Assembly: GCF_003255815.1 (NCBI RefSeq)
Contig: NW_020257756.1
Span: forward strand, 904,210 to 968,209
Direction: 5' to 3'
DNA: 64,000 bases
Origin: Theropithecus gelada
Lineage: Eukaryota; Chordata; Mammalia; Primates; Cercopithecidae
Numbering within the stretch: the stretch's first letter is position 1; each line of letters opens with the position of its first letter. The position numbers were made by a program, and so were the translations under genes. The notes under the pieces were generated by a model. That model had not been told where the DNA came from, ran no database searches, and saw only the letters and a program-made list of their open reading frames with translations. Below are positions 38,201-53,200 of the stretch, piece by piece.

Positions 38201-41200
38201 CATAATGTCCTCCAGATTGATTCATGTTGTCACAAATGGCAGGGTTTCCTCTTCTTTATGGCTGAATAATATACCATTTTGTATATAAACCACATCGTTT
38301 AAATCCATGCATCCACTGATGGACACTTAGGTTGATTTCATATTTTGGCTATTGTGAATAGAGCTGTGATAAACATGGGAGTGTAGATCTCTCTTTAATA
38401 TACTAATATCGTTTCCTTTGGATATGTATCCAGTAGTGAGATTGCTGGATCATATGGTAGTTCTATTTTTAGTGGATATGTGCTGTCACCACAAAAATGA
38501 TAACTACGTGAGGTTATGCATTTGTTAATTAGCTAGATTTAACCATTCCTTAATGTATTGATATTCTTCAGAACATCACGTTGTACATGATAAAAACATA
38601 CAATGTTATCTGTCAATTTAAAAATAAACAATAAAAAATAATTAAAAATATAAGTATAATCTTAAGAACTTATTCCTTTGGTTAAAGTGGAACTCTATAG
38701 GGCAAACTTAATCTCCCTGTAAACAAGTCTCTATTACCTTATCTGGGTGATAAAGGCCCTTCACCCAAAGAGCTAATGAGATGTTCAAAGAGAGTTAAAA
38801 TAATTTAAGTTGGAAACAGCTTAAATACTGAAAAGGTTATTCAGTGGCCTGAAAAAAATTGTGCTTTAAATTAGCAGCTTAAAGTCATATCAAAATGCAA
38901 AAGTTATGATGAAGATTATCTGAACATATAGAGGCATACTACTTTCAGAAAATATATACTTAAAATTTTGATTTTGAAAACATCTGCCTTGTATATAAAA
39001 AAATTCACGAGGCTTAAGAAATTTTCTTTACTGATCACTAAATTTAGAGGGCCATTCCAAACAACGGAAAGAGTTATTGCAACGTATGCAGAGGACAGCT
39101 TCTTCATGGAGAGGAGCTGCATTTGTTTTTTTGAAATTTCTGGAACAAGCCGTCTACTTGCATATTCATTCAGTTTTTAAAATAAGCACTGTTATGCTGG
39201 GTATTAGTTTTAGAGAAAATGTTGCTTTTAAATATTTATTTGAAAGTAAGATTATTTGCAGAGTTCTAAGGTCATGAGTTAAAATCGTAACTATGAAAGA
39301 CATCTTTTTGGAGTATTCTAATGTGTTACTGACATACTTATTCTTTAGTCTCTTTGAATTACATTTCTTTTAAGAGCGGTTTTCAAATGACAGTGCGTAT
39401 TGGAATCAATGTCAGTGTTACAATGCAGATTCCTAGGTTTTATTTCCAAGTATTATAATTCAGAAGATCTGGGAATCTGACTTTTTAAATACCACCCCAT
39501 GTGATGTTGATGCAGGAGGTCTGTGGATGACCCTTTAATAAACATGACTTTTTAGACCATGTAAATAGATATGTGAAAATATTGACATACAACAAGATGA
39601 GTACATATTTTGAAACAATTCTGTTGTACTGAATCTCCTGGTAATTGAAAGGATATTTGTGAAAAGAACTTTGTAAACTTTAAAGTACCATTCTTATAGT
39701 TGGTCATTTTTTTTTTTTTTTAACTTTTATTTTAGGTTCAGGGGTCTATATGCAAGATTTTATACAGGTAAATTCGTGTAATAGGGTTTTGTTGTACAGA
39801 TTATTTCATCATCTAGATACTAAGCTTAGTATCCAATAGTTACTTTTTCTGATCCTCTCCCTCCTCCCACCCTCCACCCTCAACAGGCCACAGTGTGTGT
39901 TGTTCCCCTCTTTGTGCCCATGTGTTCTCATCATTTAGCTCCCACTTATAAGTGAGAACGTGTAATATTTGGCTTTCTGTTCCTGTGTTGGTTTGCTAAG
40001 GAGGATGACCTCCAGCTCCATCAATGTTCCTATAAAGGATATAATTTTATTCTTTTCTATGGCTGCACAGTATTCCTTTGTGTATATGTGTCACATTTTC
40101 TTTATCCAGTCTACCATTAGTAGACACTTAGGTTCATTTCATGTCTTTGCTATTGTAAATAGTGCTGCAATGAACATACACCTGCATGTGTCTTTATGGT
40201 AGAACAAATTATATTCCTTTGGGTATATATCCAGTAATGGGAATGCTGAGTTGAATGGTAGTTCAGTTTTTAGCTCTTTAAGGAATCTCCACACTGCTTT
40301 CCACAGTGGTTGAACCAATTTACACTCCCACCAACAGTGTATAACCGTTCTCTTTTCTGCAGTCTTTCCAGCATCTGTTATTTTTTGACTTTTTAATAGT
40401 AGTCATTCTGACTGGTGTGAGATGCTATCTTATTTTGGTTTTGATTTGCATTTCTCTGATGATCATTGATATTGCACTTTTTCCGTATGCTTGTTGGTTG
40501 CATGTACGTCTTCTCTTAAAAGATGTTTGTTCATGTTCTTTGCTCACTTTTTAATTTTTTTTTCTTGTAAATTTATTTAAGTTCCTTATAGATGCTGGAT
40601 AATAGACCTTTGTCAGATGTGTAGTTTGAAGATATTTCCCCCCATTCTGTAGATTGCCTATTTACTCTGTTGATAGTTTCTTTTGCTGTTCAGAAGCTCT
40701 TAAATTTAACTAAATCTCATTTTCCAATTTTTGCTGTTGCAATTGCTTTTGGTGTCTTCATCATGAAATCTTTACCAGTTCTTATGTCCAGAATGGTATG
40801 GTCTAGGTTGTCTTCCAGGGTTTTTATAGTTTGGGGTTTTACATTGAAGTCTTTAATCCATCATGAGTTGATTTTTTTAATACAATGTAAGGAAGGTTTT
40901 CAGTTTCAATCTTTTCTGCATGTGGTTAACGATTTATCTCAGCACCATTTATTGAATAGGGAGTCCTTTTTCCATTGCTTGTTTTGATCAGCTTTGTTGA
41001 AGATCAGATGGTTGTAACTGTGTGGACTTACTTCTGGTCTCTCTATTCTGCCCCATTGGTATGCGTATCTGTTTTTGTACCAGTACCATGCTGTTTTGGT
41101 TACTGTAGCCCTGTAGTATAGTTTGAAGTTGGATAGCATGATGCCTTCAGCTTCGTTCTTTTTGGTTAGGATTGCTTTGGCTATTCAGGCTGTTTTTTTG

Positions 41201-44200
41201 GTTCCATATGAATTTTAAAATAGTTTTTTCTAGTTCTGTAAAGAATATCAATGGTAGTTTTATAGAAATGGCATTGGATGTATATGTTGCTTTGGGCAGT
41301 ATGGACATTTTAATGACATTGATTCTTCGCATCTGTAAGCGTAGAATATTTAGAATATTTTCATTTGTTTGTGTCATCTCTATTTCTTTGAGCAGTGTTT
41401 TATAATTCTCATTGTAGAGATCTTTCACCTCCCTGGTTAGCTGTATTCCTAGGTATTTCATTCTTTTGGTGGCCATTGTGAAGGGATTGTCTTCCTTATT
41501 TGGGTCTCAAGTTGGTTATTATTGGTGTGTAGGAATGGTACTAATTTTTGTACATTGATTTTGTATCTTTCAAATTTGCTGAAGTTGTTTGTCAGGTTAA
41601 GGAGCTTTTGGGTTGAGACTGTGGAGTTTCTAGATATATAATCATGTCATCAACCAGCAGGGATTGTTTGATTTCCTCTTTTTCTATTTGGATGCCGTTT
41701 CTTTCTTTCTTTTCCCTGATTGTACTGGCCAGGACTTTCAGTACATGTTAAATAGTAGTGGTGAGAAAGTCATCCTTGTCTTGTGCCAGTTTTCAAGGGA
41801 AACTCTTCCTGCTTTTCCCCATTCAGTATAATAGCCTTTGGGGGTTTGTCATAGATCACTCTTATTATTTTGAGGTATGTTGCTTCAATGCCTACTTCAT
41901 GAAGAGCTCTTAACATGAAGTGGTGTTGAATTTTATTGAAAGCGTTTTCTGCATCTGTTGAGATAATCATGTGATTTTTGTATTTTGTTCTGTTTATGTG
42001 ATGAATTGCATTTGTTGATTTGTGTATGTTGAACCAACTTTGCACCTTGGGGATGAAGTCTACTTGATGGTGGTGGATAAGCTTTTGATTTGCTGCTGGA
42101 TTTGGTTTGCAAGTATTTTGTTGAAGATTTTTGTATCAGTATTCATCAAGGATATTGGCCTAAAGTTTTATTTTTTTGTCGTGTGACTGCCAGGATTTGG
42201 TATCAGGATGATGCTGACCTCATAGAATGAGTTAGGGAGGAGTCCCTCCTCCTCAATTTTTAAAATAGTATCAGTAGGAATGGTACCAGCTCTTGTTTGT
42301 ACACCTAGTAGAATTCAGCTGGGAATCGTGTGGTCCTGGGCTTTTTTTAGATGGTAGGCTACTTATTACTGAGTCAATTTCAGAGTTCATTATTGGTCTG
42401 TCCAGGGATTCTCTTTCTTCCACCTTCAGTCTTGGGAGGGTGTATGCGTCCAGGAGTTTATCCATTTTTTCTAGGTTTTCTAGTTCATGTGCATAGAGGT
42501 GTTCATAGTAGTCTCTGAGAGTTATTTGTATTTCTCTGGGGTCAGTGGTAAATCCCCTTTGTCATTTCTGATTATATGTATTTGGATTTTCTCTCTTTCC
42601 TTCATAATTAGTCATTCTTATAATATTGATTGTAATTGTGTCTTGAAGGCAGCTGGTTGTGATCACGTGTTAAACTCCAGTGCCAAGATAGACAAATGTG
42701 GAGTGTGTGGTGGGGACAACTCTTCATGCAAGACAATAACAGGTGTCTTCAACAGTTCTCATTATGGTAAGTTGTGTATTTGTTTCTAGTTTTCCCTTTT
42801 ATTTAGTATAATAATGGAGTCTGTAAAGAATGTATAATAGTAATCCTTTGTTACTGTTTTGTCTACTCTATACCATTAGTCCAAAATGATTGTTAAGGAA
42901 AAATTTCCTAAATATAAAAAAATTAAATACTGTGTTAGACCAGATGTATCCTTGATTAATGAATTCACCTGCCCCAGGCAAATCTGATTCTTAAAAATGT
43001 ATTAGGTGCATTTATTAGAGTAAATTCAGTGCTGTTTGACTGTGATGTGTGATATGTGAATAATCTTCCCATAATGAAATGCTTTCTTTCCCTATAACCT
43101 AAAATGTATATATTTGTGATTTTTTTCCAGGAAACTTGCTTTCAAATATTTTCATTATTTGAATTACTTTCTTTTTTTGGTATGACTTGGCCTGTTACAC
43201 TTCTTATTAATCGTACATAGAAAATGTTGATTGAAGGTGAAGGATGAAACCATTAACTTAAATATTTTTCTGAATTAAATGTTTCAGAATTATTGCCACA
43301 TTTGATTTTCCAGACAGTATCTCGATCACATATTGGCCATGATTTAATTTTTCTCCAAAAAATCATGTGAATATGTAAGATATTTTCCATTGTAATGTTT
43401 TCTGAGCAAGATTTTTTGTTTTTATGATAATAAAAGCAGATTTTTAAAACCTTTTTTGCAAATTAAATTTATTTCTTACAACCTTATTTATTCATTCATT
43501 TATTTAGAGACAGGGTGTTACTCTGTTGGCCAGGCTGGAGTACAATGGCACAATCATAGCTCATTGCAACTCTGAACTCCTGGGCTCCAGCAGTCTTTCC
43601 ACCTCCTCATCCCCAGTACCTAGAACTACAGGTGCTCACCACCATGCCTAGTTAATTCGTGTGTGTGTGTAGAGATGGGTCTCAATGTGTTGCTAGGTTG
43701 GTCTAAACTCCTAGCTTCAAGGGATCCTCCCATCTCGGCCTCCCAAAGTCCTGAAATTGCAGGCATGAACCACCACACCTAGCCTTTTTTTTTTAACAAG
43801 ATTTTTTTTTTTTTTTTGAGACAGTGTCTCACTCTGTCACCCAGGCTGGAGTGCAGTGGCCGGATCTCAGCTCACTGCAAGCTCCGCCTCCCGGGTTTAC
43901 GCCATTCTCTTGCCTCAGCCTCTGGAGTAGCTGGGACTACAGGCCCCCACCAGTGTGCCCGGCTAATCTTTTGTATTTTTTAGTAGAGACGGGATTTCAC
44001 CATGGTAGCCAGGATGGTCTTGATCTCCTGACCTCGTGATCCGCCCGTCTCAAGATATTAATTTTAATTAAATCAATTGACAAAGATTTTGAAGTATCAT
44101 AATACCTAATATTGGCAAGGATGTACATAACCAGGCACTCTCAAACATTCCTGGAAGGAGTTTGTCTTTGTACCCTTTGACCCGTCAATTCCATTCACCT

Positions 44201-47200
44201 TTGTCTTCTGTGTTTTCTTCTACATCTTGTAGTTAAAATTGCATTGTAGATTTTTTCCAGTGTTAGCTGTCACTGTAGGATCACTGTTGCTATATTCAAG
44301 ACATCAGAAAATATCTGTCAGTGAAGTGAGAGCAGTTTATCAACAAAGGCCACGCCGTGGCCACTTTATGGGTGCAGATCTTGACAAAACGATTCTCAAG
44401 TTCTAGCCTATTTTTTACAGTCTTACCGTTCAGCTTTAAATTGTGTTCACGTGTGTTCAAATTGTTACTTACTTCCATTAAAACAGTATAATTTAAAACT
44501 TAATATTTATGTTTTCATGTATGTGTAAAACAGTACATTTTATACTCTGATATTTATGAATCTCGGTTACTAGATGATTTGATATATGATTTTTCTAGTT
44601 ATTTCTTGAGAGCTACACACATTTGATTCCCTTATATAATGCATGGCACATACTTATTACAGTCTGTATTTACTGAAAAATTTTTTTCCAGGATAAAGCC
44701 ACATGAACCAAATTAAGATCAAATATGTAATCTTGTGAAAATTGTACTGTGCATTAATCAGTTTGCAAATAGAACAATGTGTTAAACTTATTTGCAAGGT
44801 CTGATTAGCATTTGTCACATTTCTGCCCCCTGGTGGTAGCCTTCATCTTACCACCTTTGCAATGCCTTTGGCTTGCTTTCTTGAAAAAAATATAATAAAT
44901 AGTAAAGACATAAATAGTAAAAGTAGTGGGTGAGAATATTTTATAGTGAAAAGGTGGTTAATTAAAATTATTCTTGTAGGTCAATAACCTACAACCAGTA
45001 TGCATATATTGTATACCGAATCACGAAACTATTTACCATCTTACACTAAAAATGTGATGCCTTAGATATAAATAAGGCTGCTCTAAAACACATGCAAGAT
45101 AGTCTGACATCAGGGTTGTAAATTTAAACTCTTTTTAAACTGTCTTCTTAAGTTAATTCCGTATTTATCAAAGGTAGTGTATGAGAAAAATTACTTCTTT
45201 TACTCATTAAATAGGGGGAAATCCTAATAAATAAGGAAAAGGAAAAACTTAGAATAATATTCTTAGAGTATAACTAACTGTATATTTAAAAACCTGAGTA
45301 TTTGGACAACTATGGAATGTGTTTTTAGTTTCATGAAAACGTTTTTTCTTAATATATGTTAGATAAAATGTTTCCTCTTTTGAGCAGTGCCAATGTTGCC
45401 GAATTTGGCCTCATAAAATGGAAATACTACATTCGTTTCACTTGAGTAAACTTTTTACTTTTCTCATAACAAGTTTATTAGTATTCTTGTAAAAATAATG
45501 TAAAATTTGGGGAGTAGATAAAGGGATTCCTGCTTATACTATAAACTAAAAGCTCAAGAAAAACTTGAGCTTTAAACTTTTTCTTTTTTATGATTTTTCA
45601 ATAATGAAACTGAAAATTTTTATTATTTTGCTATTTACTGAGGCTGTGTGAACATATCATAGCAATGACCAATTATTTTAATATCTCCTGGACTTGTGAA
45701 TTACATTTGAAATCCTCTATTTTTTTCCCAGTATAAAATACAAAAGCATTAACCAAGCTTAAAAGTGAATATGTGAACTAAGTGTCTCAGGAGCTAAAAT
45801 ACTAGCTTTATTCCATTCTATATCAAGAATATTAGAAGTAGGAAAAGATTAGGAAAAGTTAAGAATCTTAAACTCTGTTTCTAGACAACAACCACTTTTT
45901 CTCAATCTTCAGCAATTTGTGTAATGTACTGACTCAAAAGGAATAACCACTGTGTAATTTTGTAAAGACACAACAAAATTAGGTCTGACTATGGTATTCA
46001 TATTTTTCATTCATTCAGCAGTAATAACCTCTGGGTCATCTGCTTTTTGTGAAATTTAACATATGTAAAATTATATTGCAGGTTATAATGTTGTTGTAAA
46101 GATTCCCGCAGGAGCAACAAACATTGACATTCGTCAGTACAGCTATTCTGGACAACCAGATGACAGTTACCTTGGTAAACATTTCTCATAAACAACAGCC
46201 AGTATGTGGCTCTTTGCAATTTCATGGATGTCTGTAGTTTATGTAAATTCTTGGAAGGCAACAAGAGTCCCTTTAGCAAACATGCAATTTCATTTCATAC
46301 TGAGCTTAGGGCTCCCCATACATATGTTCTTAAGCAGTCCAAAATGTATTACTTAAAAAAAAACAGTGAAATTCTGAACAATAATTTGTCTTCAGTTTTT
46401 TTCTCATGTGAATAGTTTAGATAACCAGAAGTTATATTCAATTAGTTGCATGTGTATTTAGAATAAAATACTCTTCTATCATTTTGTCTAACATTAGTTA
46501 TAGAATTCTTTGGGGTTAAGTGTTTTAAATAGTTTTCTTAATTTTTTTTTCTTTTTTTTTTACTATGTAGCTAAAGTATTTAAATACAGGTTTTTAAAAG
46601 CTCTTGTATTTAAAAAAGTCAGAAAAAGAACTGTGGTTTCACGTTTTTATATGTTAATGAATATAGTCACAGTATATTGTCTGTTAGCTATTTCTAAAGT
46701 ATAAACTTAATTTATGTTATTTATTTTTAGAAATTAGCTTTCAGGCTTAAAGAATTTCACTTTAGACACAAATATGAAAAGGATGCTTTAAAAATCATTT
46801 CCTTCTGCCTTAGAAATATCTTAATAGTGAGTTATCTATAATTCACCAAGCTGGAGTAGGTAGATAATGGTGCAGAGCTGATATTGAGAAAGCATCTGCT
46901 GTACATTAATAAGATGTGGACTATTGACTCAAATAATTAACCTGTGTAACTGGCAATCTGAATCTATAATGAATGGCCTATTCAGGAATTGCATTTGGAA
47001 CTATAAAGTCAAATGTAAAGGGAATAACTCGTTAATGGGTACAAGGTTTCCTTTTGGGGTGAACAGGTTTTGGAACTAGATAGAGGTGATGGTTGTACGT
47101 CATTGTGAATACACTAAATGCCATTGAATTGTTCATTTAACGATGGTTAATTTTGTATCAGTTTCACCTTAATAAAAAATGCAAAATATTTTATTAAAAT

Positions 47201-50200
47201 CAAGTGTAAATAGTTAGAATTATTAGCCTTTTACATTTAGTTGGAATTCTTTTCCTCATGCTAAAAATATTACTTCAGTACATATACATAGATATATGCT
47301 ACCATATTGGAAATAAATAATTTAATAGGTATCACTTAGATTCCAAATGTAGACAAATGTATCGATCTGGGATTGGATCACAGGTTCTTCTCAACTTTAA
47401 AAATTAGAAATGTTGGCCGTGCATGGTGGTTCACGCCTATAATCCCAGCACTTTGGGAGGTCAAGGCAGGCGGATTACCTGAGGTCAGGAGTTCGAGACC
47501 AGCCTGACCAACATGGCAAAACACCGTCTCTACTAAAAGTACAAAAATTAGCCGGGCATGGTGGCAGGTGCCTGTAATCCCAGCTACTTGGGAGGTTGAG
47601 GCAGGAGAATCGCTTGAATCCAGGGGGTGGAGGTTGCAGTGAGCTGATATTGTGCCATTACACTCCAGCCTGGGCAACAAGAGCAAAACTCTGTCTCAAA
47701 AAAAAAAAAAAAAAAAAGAAAGAAAAAAAAAAAGAAAGAAATGCTCACCAATAAAGTATCAGTATACTTTTTGAGAGAATTACAAATGGAAATATCAAAG
47801 TCTAGGTCGAAGTGAGTAAAATAGACGTGTGATGTCAATAGAAGGAATTTTTAAAACATTTATATTTATGAAGTTCGGTAACTAAAAGTAGTGAAATGTG
47901 TAGTTTGTTTTTTTTTTTTTCTAAGCCAGTAAGGTTTTGTTTATTTCCCTTAGGTTTAACAGAACCAATAATCCCTTAAATAGACCTAGCCACATCTGAT
48001 AAAGCACAGATTCTTAAATAGAGGAATTTCTATGTCACAGACTAAATATAGAACTTTGTTTCTTCCTCACTGAATTCAGTGTAATTCATAAAGACAGTTA
48101 TACTAGTCTACATATACACAGAAATACCAAATTTATTTTACAATAATCCCTTAAATATTGCTTTTTCAGAGGGGTGTTGTATTTATATTAGAAAGTTTAG
48201 CCATAGATAATTGTGTGCTTTCGGTGAGGTTTCCTGGAATGCCGAACAAATGTTTTCCGAAAAGGTTATTCTTCCACTGAAAAGTATAACTTAAGTAAAG
48301 CAAACAAAAAAGTATTTGATTAATATGGGGATTCTTGTAGTGTAAAATTTTAGATATTACACATCCTCTTGAAAATTAAAAATAAACAGCACAGTACTTT
48401 ACAGTTCACACGCCTACAAACATTTTTCAAACTTGGTCTTGACTAAAAGACTGAAATAGAAATTTTTATTATTTCTATTAGGCAGTTTAGGAAACTGAGT
48501 ATGAGGTTTATCCAAGATTACATAAACATTAATTGCAACAACTTAAACTTAAATCCATTGTTTTAACTCCACATTCATTTCTTTTTACTACTGCATGATT
48601 GTGGATGACATGTAATTTTATATTTAAAAAATAGCATTTCTAATACATACTATATAATTGTCTATTTGTATATATAACATATAAATAAATACACACATAT
48701 ACATATTCTATAGGCATATATTAATGTCTGTCACTGGGAAAAAGAGAACAAGAAGGGGACATGAACAGAGAGGGAAATAGGAGTATTATTCTGAAAAGCA
48801 GATATCCACATATGTATTAACAGGGATACAGGGCTTTTCTATGAAAGATCTAGACGTTTGTATAGAGAATGGCATAGTCATTGCATGGCCTCCTAGAATG
48901 TTGACCCTAGAGTTTTAAAGCTTTGTACCTTTTTTCTAAGATAGGCATAAATGGAATGATGCAGCAGTCTGGCTGCTCCTTCTTTCCCTACCATTGATGA
49001 CCAGGATGATTGAACTAATCTGTCTGCTGGGGTCATGACTTCTTTCTGCTTTCCCACTTCTTGTTCTGAAGCTACATGCCTCATGAAAGAAGATGACCAC
49101 CTGAGATATAAACGTATGGAGTGAACTTATTTTAATATCTTTGGCTGATGTGCTAAAGTTACCCAACTTATTGATAAAATCCCACATTATAGTAAAATAA
49201 AGTTTATTTCCTCAACATTAATTTACATTTGCATTCTTTAATTTCAAAAAAAGATTTGAACTTTAAAAGTTAAACAAGTCCAGGCTCAGTTGCTCACGCC
49301 TGTAATCCTAGCACTTGAGAGGCCGAGGCGGGTGGATCACTTGAGGTCAGGAGTTCGAGACCAGCCTGGCCAACATGGCGAAAACCCGTCTCTACTAAAA
49401 ATACAAAAATTAGCTGGGCGTGGTGGTGCATGCCTGTAATCCCAGCTGCTAGGGAGGCTGAGGCAGGAGAATTGCTTGAACCCAAGAGGTGGAGGTTACA
49501 GTGAGCCGATATCGTGCCACTGCACTCCAGCCTGGGAGACAGAGCAAGACTCCATCTCAAAAAAAAAAAAAAAAAGAAAAAAAAAAGTTAAACAAGTATT
49601 TTCTGTATTGTTGATTGGTGTTACTATTTCATTATTCTTTTACAGCATTATCTGACGCTGAAGGGAATTTTCTTTTCAATGGAAATTTTGTTCTAAGTAG
49701 ATCAAAGAAAGAAGTCAATGTGCAAGGAACAAGAACTGTTATTGAATACAGTGGATCAAACAACTCAGTTGAAAGAATTAATAGTACTAATCGACAAGAG
49801 AAAGAACTTATTTTGCAGGTAAATTCTCAGTCATCAATAATAACACTTAAATTTAATTATATTAGTAAACTACTGGTTAAGTGCTTAACGTTATCAAATA
49901 TAAAATGATATCTTAAGAATATTTTTTATGAATTAATTGTACGTTCTTTTGTATTCTTATTGAGGTGTTATGTGTGGGTAATTTATACAACCCTGATGTA
50001 CGTTATTCCTTCAATATCCCTTTGGAAGAGCGGAGCGAGCTGTTCACATGGGACCCCTATGGACCATGGGAAGGCTGTACCAAAATGTGTCAAGGTACGC
50101 TGGCATTCAATAAGGGACAAAAGATTGACTGCATTCTGTCATCATTTTGTGTACTTTTGAGTCTTTGCTGCCTATGGACTCCTCCCCACTGTCCATACAC

Positions 50201-53200
50201 ATATCCCACACTGACATATAAAGGTTTTCAATCTTGTTTTCCTTTCTACTTTTTTCACTAATTCTTTCTGTTTCTTACACTTAACAGCATTATTTAATGT
50301 TACTCTTTTCACCCTTCTCTGTCTGTTACTGTTCTTTTACTTTCCCATTCTCGTTCTCTTTTTCACAGCCACAGAAAGTTTCTCTAACTTATATATATCC
50401 TGCTTCCTGGTGAAATAGCTGCATTTTCTTCCACTCATCTCCACACAGTCTTTCTCAACAACCTGGCTTCCTCTTTTATTGTTGAGATAGCAAACATTCT
50501 TTCATCTTTTTATTTTCTTTCCCTGACCACTAGAAAGTATAATTGTGTAGATGGCATGAAAAATGGAAAGAAATAGAGTGAGAAAAGGAGCAGAGTAGGA
50601 ACAGCAGGGCAATTTGTAGTAGGGGAAAAAAGTGGGAAGACTAGAGTCTGCAGTCTGTAATTATGAATATTTAATTGTGTAATATTATGTTCAATGCAGT
50701 AAGTATTTATTGAGGGAATACATTCAGATTATCCCAATTCTGCATTCAGGTTTTATTCTAGTGCTTGAAACAGGTGCATGGATATATATGTTAATTTATT
50801 AATAAAATGGTAAATACAGTACTATAGATATGCACAGTGTGGACCTCAGAAAAGGTGGAGGGAACAGTTTTTGAGGAGATTGAAGCTGATGAGAGAGAAT
50901 TTTGTATAGAATGGAAGAAAAGTTTTCACGAAGAATAGAGAAACAGTTTGGGAATTAGGGCATGAGTGGGTCAGGGCAAAGGAAGCTCAGAACCATGTGG
51001 AGATGAGCTTATCATAGAAAGCACGCAGCCAGAGTCAATGACAAAAGATGGTGAGAATGTAAAGAACAGTCTACCATCTGACCTGGCGAGGTGCCAAAGG
51101 AACTGTGGTGCCCTATTCAAGAAGAGGCACAATCTTGGTCCTGCGGCATCTAGACAGTGCTTCCCAGAATGAATTCATGGGAACAATTGTTCCTGTTTTA
51201 GCAGTGTCTCATTGGAGAGATACAAGGATATGATGCGAGATAGACTGGTATAAATGCTAGAGTAGAAAACACAGAGCTTCGGTTAACATAGAAGGAAGAA
51301 TTTATTTCGACAGAAAGGTCCTGCATATGCTTTTAGAAGAGAATTGGAATTTGGGAAGCTGGGATCAGCATTTCAACTTGAGTGGGTAAACTCGTCTGTG
51401 ACCATGGATATAGGGAGTTAGAAGGAGAAATTCCAGCAACAGGAGAATGAAAGAACATTTTAAAATGCGGTGAACACACCAAGAATAACAAGATTCAAAA
51501 TGGAAGTTTGGACAAACGTGGTGAGAGATGATTTTGGAGTCCGAAGCAGGAGAGTTCTCTTAAACAATCACGTGCAGGGGAAAAGCAACTTATTTCTTTT
51601 ACCACATAGTGAACTATGATTATGTTCCCTTTTTTTGTGTAATTTTTTTAGTTTCTCTAAAGTTAAAGTTAAATTCCCTCCGTTTTGTTTATTTCTGTGT
51701 ACTGAAAGTTATCGGTCCTTAAACTTTTTGTCAGAACTACACATTTGTCTTAATATTTTCAAGCATATTATAGAATCTATCAATTTGATTTTTCCTTCAC
51801 TTTTTCTTTACCTCTGGCTACTGTGGCCCTCTTTTCTCTAATTTGTTCATGTTGCTTTTTAGGCTTGTTTAATGACTGTCATCTTGAGATTTCCCTTCGT
51901 TATTGTCCTGGGAATTCTCTTCAGTATTCTGTGTTAGATTCCCTATTTTCTAAATCCTATCAATCCCTCTTTTTGATTTACTTCTTTCATTGGGTGGAAC
52001 ATACTCCTCAGTATTTTCTTCAGAAGAAAAGTAGATTTTTGAGACCTTTCATATCTGAAAATGGCATAACTATATTCTCATGCTCGATCAGTAGTTCAAC
52101 TGGTATAAATAGAGATTGTTTTTCTTTAGAATTTTGAAAGCCTTGTTTTCTGGCTTGTTTTCCAATTTCCTGTGCTTGTACATGGCATGTTGTATTCTGG
52201 AAGTTTTGTGGATCCTCTCTTTAATTCTAGTGGTATGAAATTTCAGGACAATGTGCATTGATTTGGGTTTTTTTCCCATCTATTTTTCTAGGTAATTAAG
52301 ATGCCATTCCAATTTAGAAATATAAATCTTTGTCTTGATAAATTTTATCATGATCTTAGATTACTTCCTCACATTAACTTTTCTCTTTTATCTTTGGGAA
52401 ACTAGTATTATTTGGGTGTTCACATTCCTAAACTGCTATTAATTTTCTAATTTATTCTCTCAATTTCATTGTTTTCTTAATGTTTCTTCTCATAACATCT
52501 TGCTTTGGTTTTATGAATGTACTGCCTTCTATCATATCTCTGAGTGTATTAATCATAGTCCTTAAGTTTTCTTCTGCTCCCTCACTTACACGTGTTTCAT
52601 CCTAGTTATATTTTGTTTTTGTTTATTTTATCTTTTTCGTGTGTGTTAGAGGCTTTCCTAAAATGTCTACTGATCTTGTGCTGTTTGTTCATATTTTAAA
52701 AGTACTAACATTCTGATTGAAAGTCCTCTGTGGGTCACACAAGTTAACTAGAAGTTTCATTATAGAGTAACTTGGTCATTAAGTAGCCCTCTCTTATGTC
52801 ATTGGAGAGAAGTCTCAAATGTTATTGTCAGTTGATCTTTTTTCTTGAGTTAAACAGTCCTGCAAGAGAGGAATTCTCTCATCTTCTGATTGTCATGAGG
52901 GTGCTGCGGGATAACAGAAGTTGGCATGGTGCCAGCAGGAGATTGCGAGCTGAATGGTCTGGGATCACATCATTAAGTGTAGGGAACTTTACTTAGCCAC
53001 CTTGTTTCAGTAGAGTGTGTTCCCACCTTTTCTCAGCTGTGTCTTATGCCCTCAAATTTACTTTTTCTAGAGCTATGCTGTGCAATATGGTAGCCAGTAG
53101 TCACATGTGGCTAATCTATTGAAATGTGCTATAAGTGTTAAGTACATATTAAATCTGGAAGTCTTAGAATGAAAAAAGAATGTAAAATATATTATTAATA

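Noticed and set aside
47378..47838. Minus-strand frames such as MLLLPRLECNG
   Set aside because: Typical translations of antisense Alu. The same holds for frames at 33356-33601, 43824-44039, 49294-49560 and 57144-57329.
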